Assembly (NCBI RefSeq): GCF_900111685.1 | Contig: NZ_FOHX01000006.1 | Span: 372,001 to 436,000 of the forward strand | Origin: Nonomuraea wenchangensis | GTDB taxonomy: Bacteria; Actinomycetota; Actinomycetes; Streptosporangiales; Streptosporangiaceae | Direction of reading: 5' to 3' | Length of the DNA: 64,000 bases | Shown here: in pieces, positions 62,783 to 64,000 of the stretch | Position numbering within the stretch: the stretch's first letter is position 1 | How the letters are laid out: each line of letters opens with the position of its first letter | Program-made: the position numbers and the translations under genes | Notes under the pieces: model-generated | Seen by the model: the letters and a program-made list of their open reading frames with translations, nothing else | Told to the model about the DNA's origin: nothing | Databases searched by the model: none

Positions 62783-63739
62783 ATGGCCGGACGCGTACGC
62801 GTGGCGGTGCTGGCGGGCGGCCCGTCCGCCGAGCACGAGGTGTCCCTGCAGTCGGCGCAGGCCGTGCTCGGCGCGCTGCCGAGAGATCTGTACGAGCCCG
62901 TCCCCGTCATCATCGACCGCCAGGGCAGATGGCCGGTCGAGCTGCGACGCGACCTGGTGGACGTGGTCTTCCCCGTGCTGCACGGCCCGTTCGGCGAGGA
63001 CGGCGTGGTCCAGGGTCACCTGGAGACGCTGGGCATCCCGTACGTGGGCTGCGGCGTCCTGGCCTCGGCCGTGGCCATGAACAAGGTCGCGATGCGGCGC
63101 GCGTTCCTGGCCGAGGACATCCCGGTCACCCCGCACGTGTGGTTCACCGCGCACGAATGGCGCACCGCCGCCGACCACGGGGAGCTGGTGAAGACGCTCG
63201 ACTGGCCGATGTACGTCAAGCCGGCCGGCCTCGGCTCCTCCATCGGCATCTCCCGCGTCACCACCATGGAGGAGCTGCGCGCGGGCGTGGAGCTGGCCCT
63301 GACCTACGACCGGACGGTCGTCGTCGAGCAGGGCGTGACCGCGCGCGAGCTGATCTGCGGCGTGCTCGGCGGCCACGACAGGCCGGACGTCTCGGTGCCC
63401 GGCGAGCTCATCGTGCCCGGCGACTGGCTCGACTACGAGGCCAAATACCTCAGCCAGGCCGAGATCGCCACCATCCCCGCCGTCCTCCACGAACGGGTCG
63501 CCGGGGAGGTACGCGAGCTGGCCCTGCGCGCCTTCCGGGCGATCGGCGGCTACGGCCTGGCCCGGGTCGACTTCCTCCACGAGGAGGACACGGGACGCCT
63601 GTACGTGCTGGAGATCAACACCATGCCCGGCTTCACCTCCCGGTCCGTCTACGCCAGGGCCTGGGCCGCGAGCGGCGTCACGTACCCGGACCTGCTGCGC
63701 CGCCTCATCGACCTCGCGTTCGTGAGGAGCGGCTCGTGA
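62783..63739 (+). CDS. D-alanine-D-alanine ligase family protein
   Basis: A 318-residue ATP-grasp ligase, a little shorter than typical Ddl. VAVLAGGPSAEHEVSLQSAQAVL is the substrate-binding N-terminus with the conserved Glu, VVFPVLHGPFGEDGVVQGHLETLGIPYVG and KPAGLGSSIGISRV follow, and GYGLARVDFLHEEDTGRLYVLEINTMPGFTSRS binds magnesium. The omega-loop DYEAKYLS has the Lys-Tyr associated with D-Ala-D-Ala (not D-lactate) specificity. AGGAAGG precedes the ATG. Coupled to murF, it makes the dipeptide that MurF uses; a second ddl may exist elsewhere. Confidence 0.9.
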   Translation: MAGRVRVAVLAGGPSAEHEVSLQSAQAVLGALPRDLYEPVPVIIDRQGRWPVELRRDLVDVVFPVLHGPFGEDGVVQGHLETLGIPYVGCGVLASAVAMNKVAMRRAFLAEDIPVTPHVWFTAHEWRTAADHGELVKTLDWPMYVKPAGLGSSIGISRVTTMEELRAGVELALTYDRTVVVEQGVTARELICGVLGGHDRPDVSVPGELIVPGDWLDYEAKYLSQAEIATIPAVLHERVAGEVRELALRAFRAIGGYGLARVDFLHEEDTGRLYVLEINTMPGFTSRSVYARAWAASGVTYPDLLRRLIDLAFVRSGS

Positions 63740-64000
63740 TCCCGATGACGCTGGACGAGATCGCGCGGGCCTGCGGCGCGCGCCCGTACGACGTACCCGA
63801 CCTTGAGGCGCTGGTGACGGCGCCCGCGACGGTCGACTCCCGCGAGGTGACGCCCGGCGGCCTGTTCGCCGCGACGGCCGGGGCCCGCGCCGACGGTCAC
63901 GACCACGCGGCCGCCGCCGTCTCGGCCGGGGCCGTCGCCGTGCTGGCCGCGCGGCCCGTCGGCGTGCCCGCCCTCGTGGTGGACGACGTCCAGCTCGCGC
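63736..64000 (+). CDS. murF: UDP-MurNAc-tripeptide:D-Ala-D-Ala ligase MurF (5' part)
   Basis: GTG 63736 overlaps the ligase stop by 4 nt and has GAGGAG 7 nt upstream; an ATG at 63745 is the alternative. The visible 88 codons (IPMTLDEIARACGA, TAPATVDSREVTPGGLFAATAGARADGHDHAAAAVSAGAVAVLA) are the N-terminal uridine-nucleotide-binding domain of Mur ligases, of MurF type. The gene runs off the right edge before the ATPase domain. Context with ddl supports MurF over MurE. Confidence 0.85.
   Translation, partial: MIPMTLDEIARACGARPYDVPDLEALVTAPATVDSREVTPGGLFAATAGARADGHDHAAAAVSAGAVAVLAARPVGVPALVVDDVQLA

Overview
The DNA is very GC-rich, with strong G/C bias at third codon positions, frequent GTG starts and 1-4 nt gene overlaps. 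It carries XRE/DUF397 pairs, DUF3097, DUF2630, a SARP regulator and the actinobacterial era-ybeY-phoH and hrcA-dnaJ-rsmE blocks. Together these point to a filamentous actinobacterium, most likely Streptosporangiales (Nonomuraea-like); the family assignment is inference. I see no rRNA, tRNA, insertion sequence, prophage or CRISPR array. Coding density is high and no gap clearly exceeds 300 nt.

Layout. 0-9 kb holds a 2-oxoglutarate/Fe(II)-type oxygenase, a GH1 beta-glucosidase fused in frame to a LacI regulator, an Lrp regulator with an arginine-to-ornithine hydrolase and ornithine aminotransferase, a PhoD-like phosphatase and a glutamate-type dehydrogenase. 9-14 kb holds MarR, an amide-sensor-like binding protein, an amino-acid permease, acetamidase/formamidase and a secreted-type protease. 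14-22 kb holds a TetR-controlled oxidoreductase operon with twin operators, then a TetR / rifampin-phosphotransferase-like / DHA2 efflux cassette with its own palindrome. 22-26 kb holds an XRE/DUF397 pair and leuA with a leucine leader peptide and attenuator. 26-34 kb holds a membrane Ser/Thr kinase whose extracellular part is a degenerate GH6 cellulase domain, an MHS transporter, a two-component system, an orphan TAXI lipoprotein whose 3' end is repeated six times, and a Mut7-C RNase-like protein. 34-37 kb holds a SARP-NB-ARC-TPR regulator.

37-46 kb is a complete urea module. urtABCDE (urea ABC importer, minus strand) diverges from ureABCFGD (urease and accessory proteins, plus strand), with a GlnR-like box and a leaderless promoter in front of ureA. 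With the amidase operon, the arginine route and Gdh, nitrogen scavenging is a clear theme.

46-64 kb is mostly housekeeping: era, a Nudix enzyme, a zinc-less cytidine-deaminase homologue, a CNNM/CorC-type protein, ybeY, phoH, HIT, an ECF sigma factor with a membrane partner, rsmE-dnaJ-hrcA under a CIRCE element, two Gly/Pro/Tyr-rich membrane proteins flanking a DUF3097 protein, hemW, a chitinase with a near-perfect 25-bp palindrome, a MOSC protein, a D-Ala-D-Ala ligase and the start of murF.

The most unusual items are the two carbohydrate-domain/regulator fusions (GH1-LacI and kinase-pseudo-GH6), the leuA attenuator, and the repeated TANNNT-N6/7-start-codon arrangement that predicts many leaderless transcripts.
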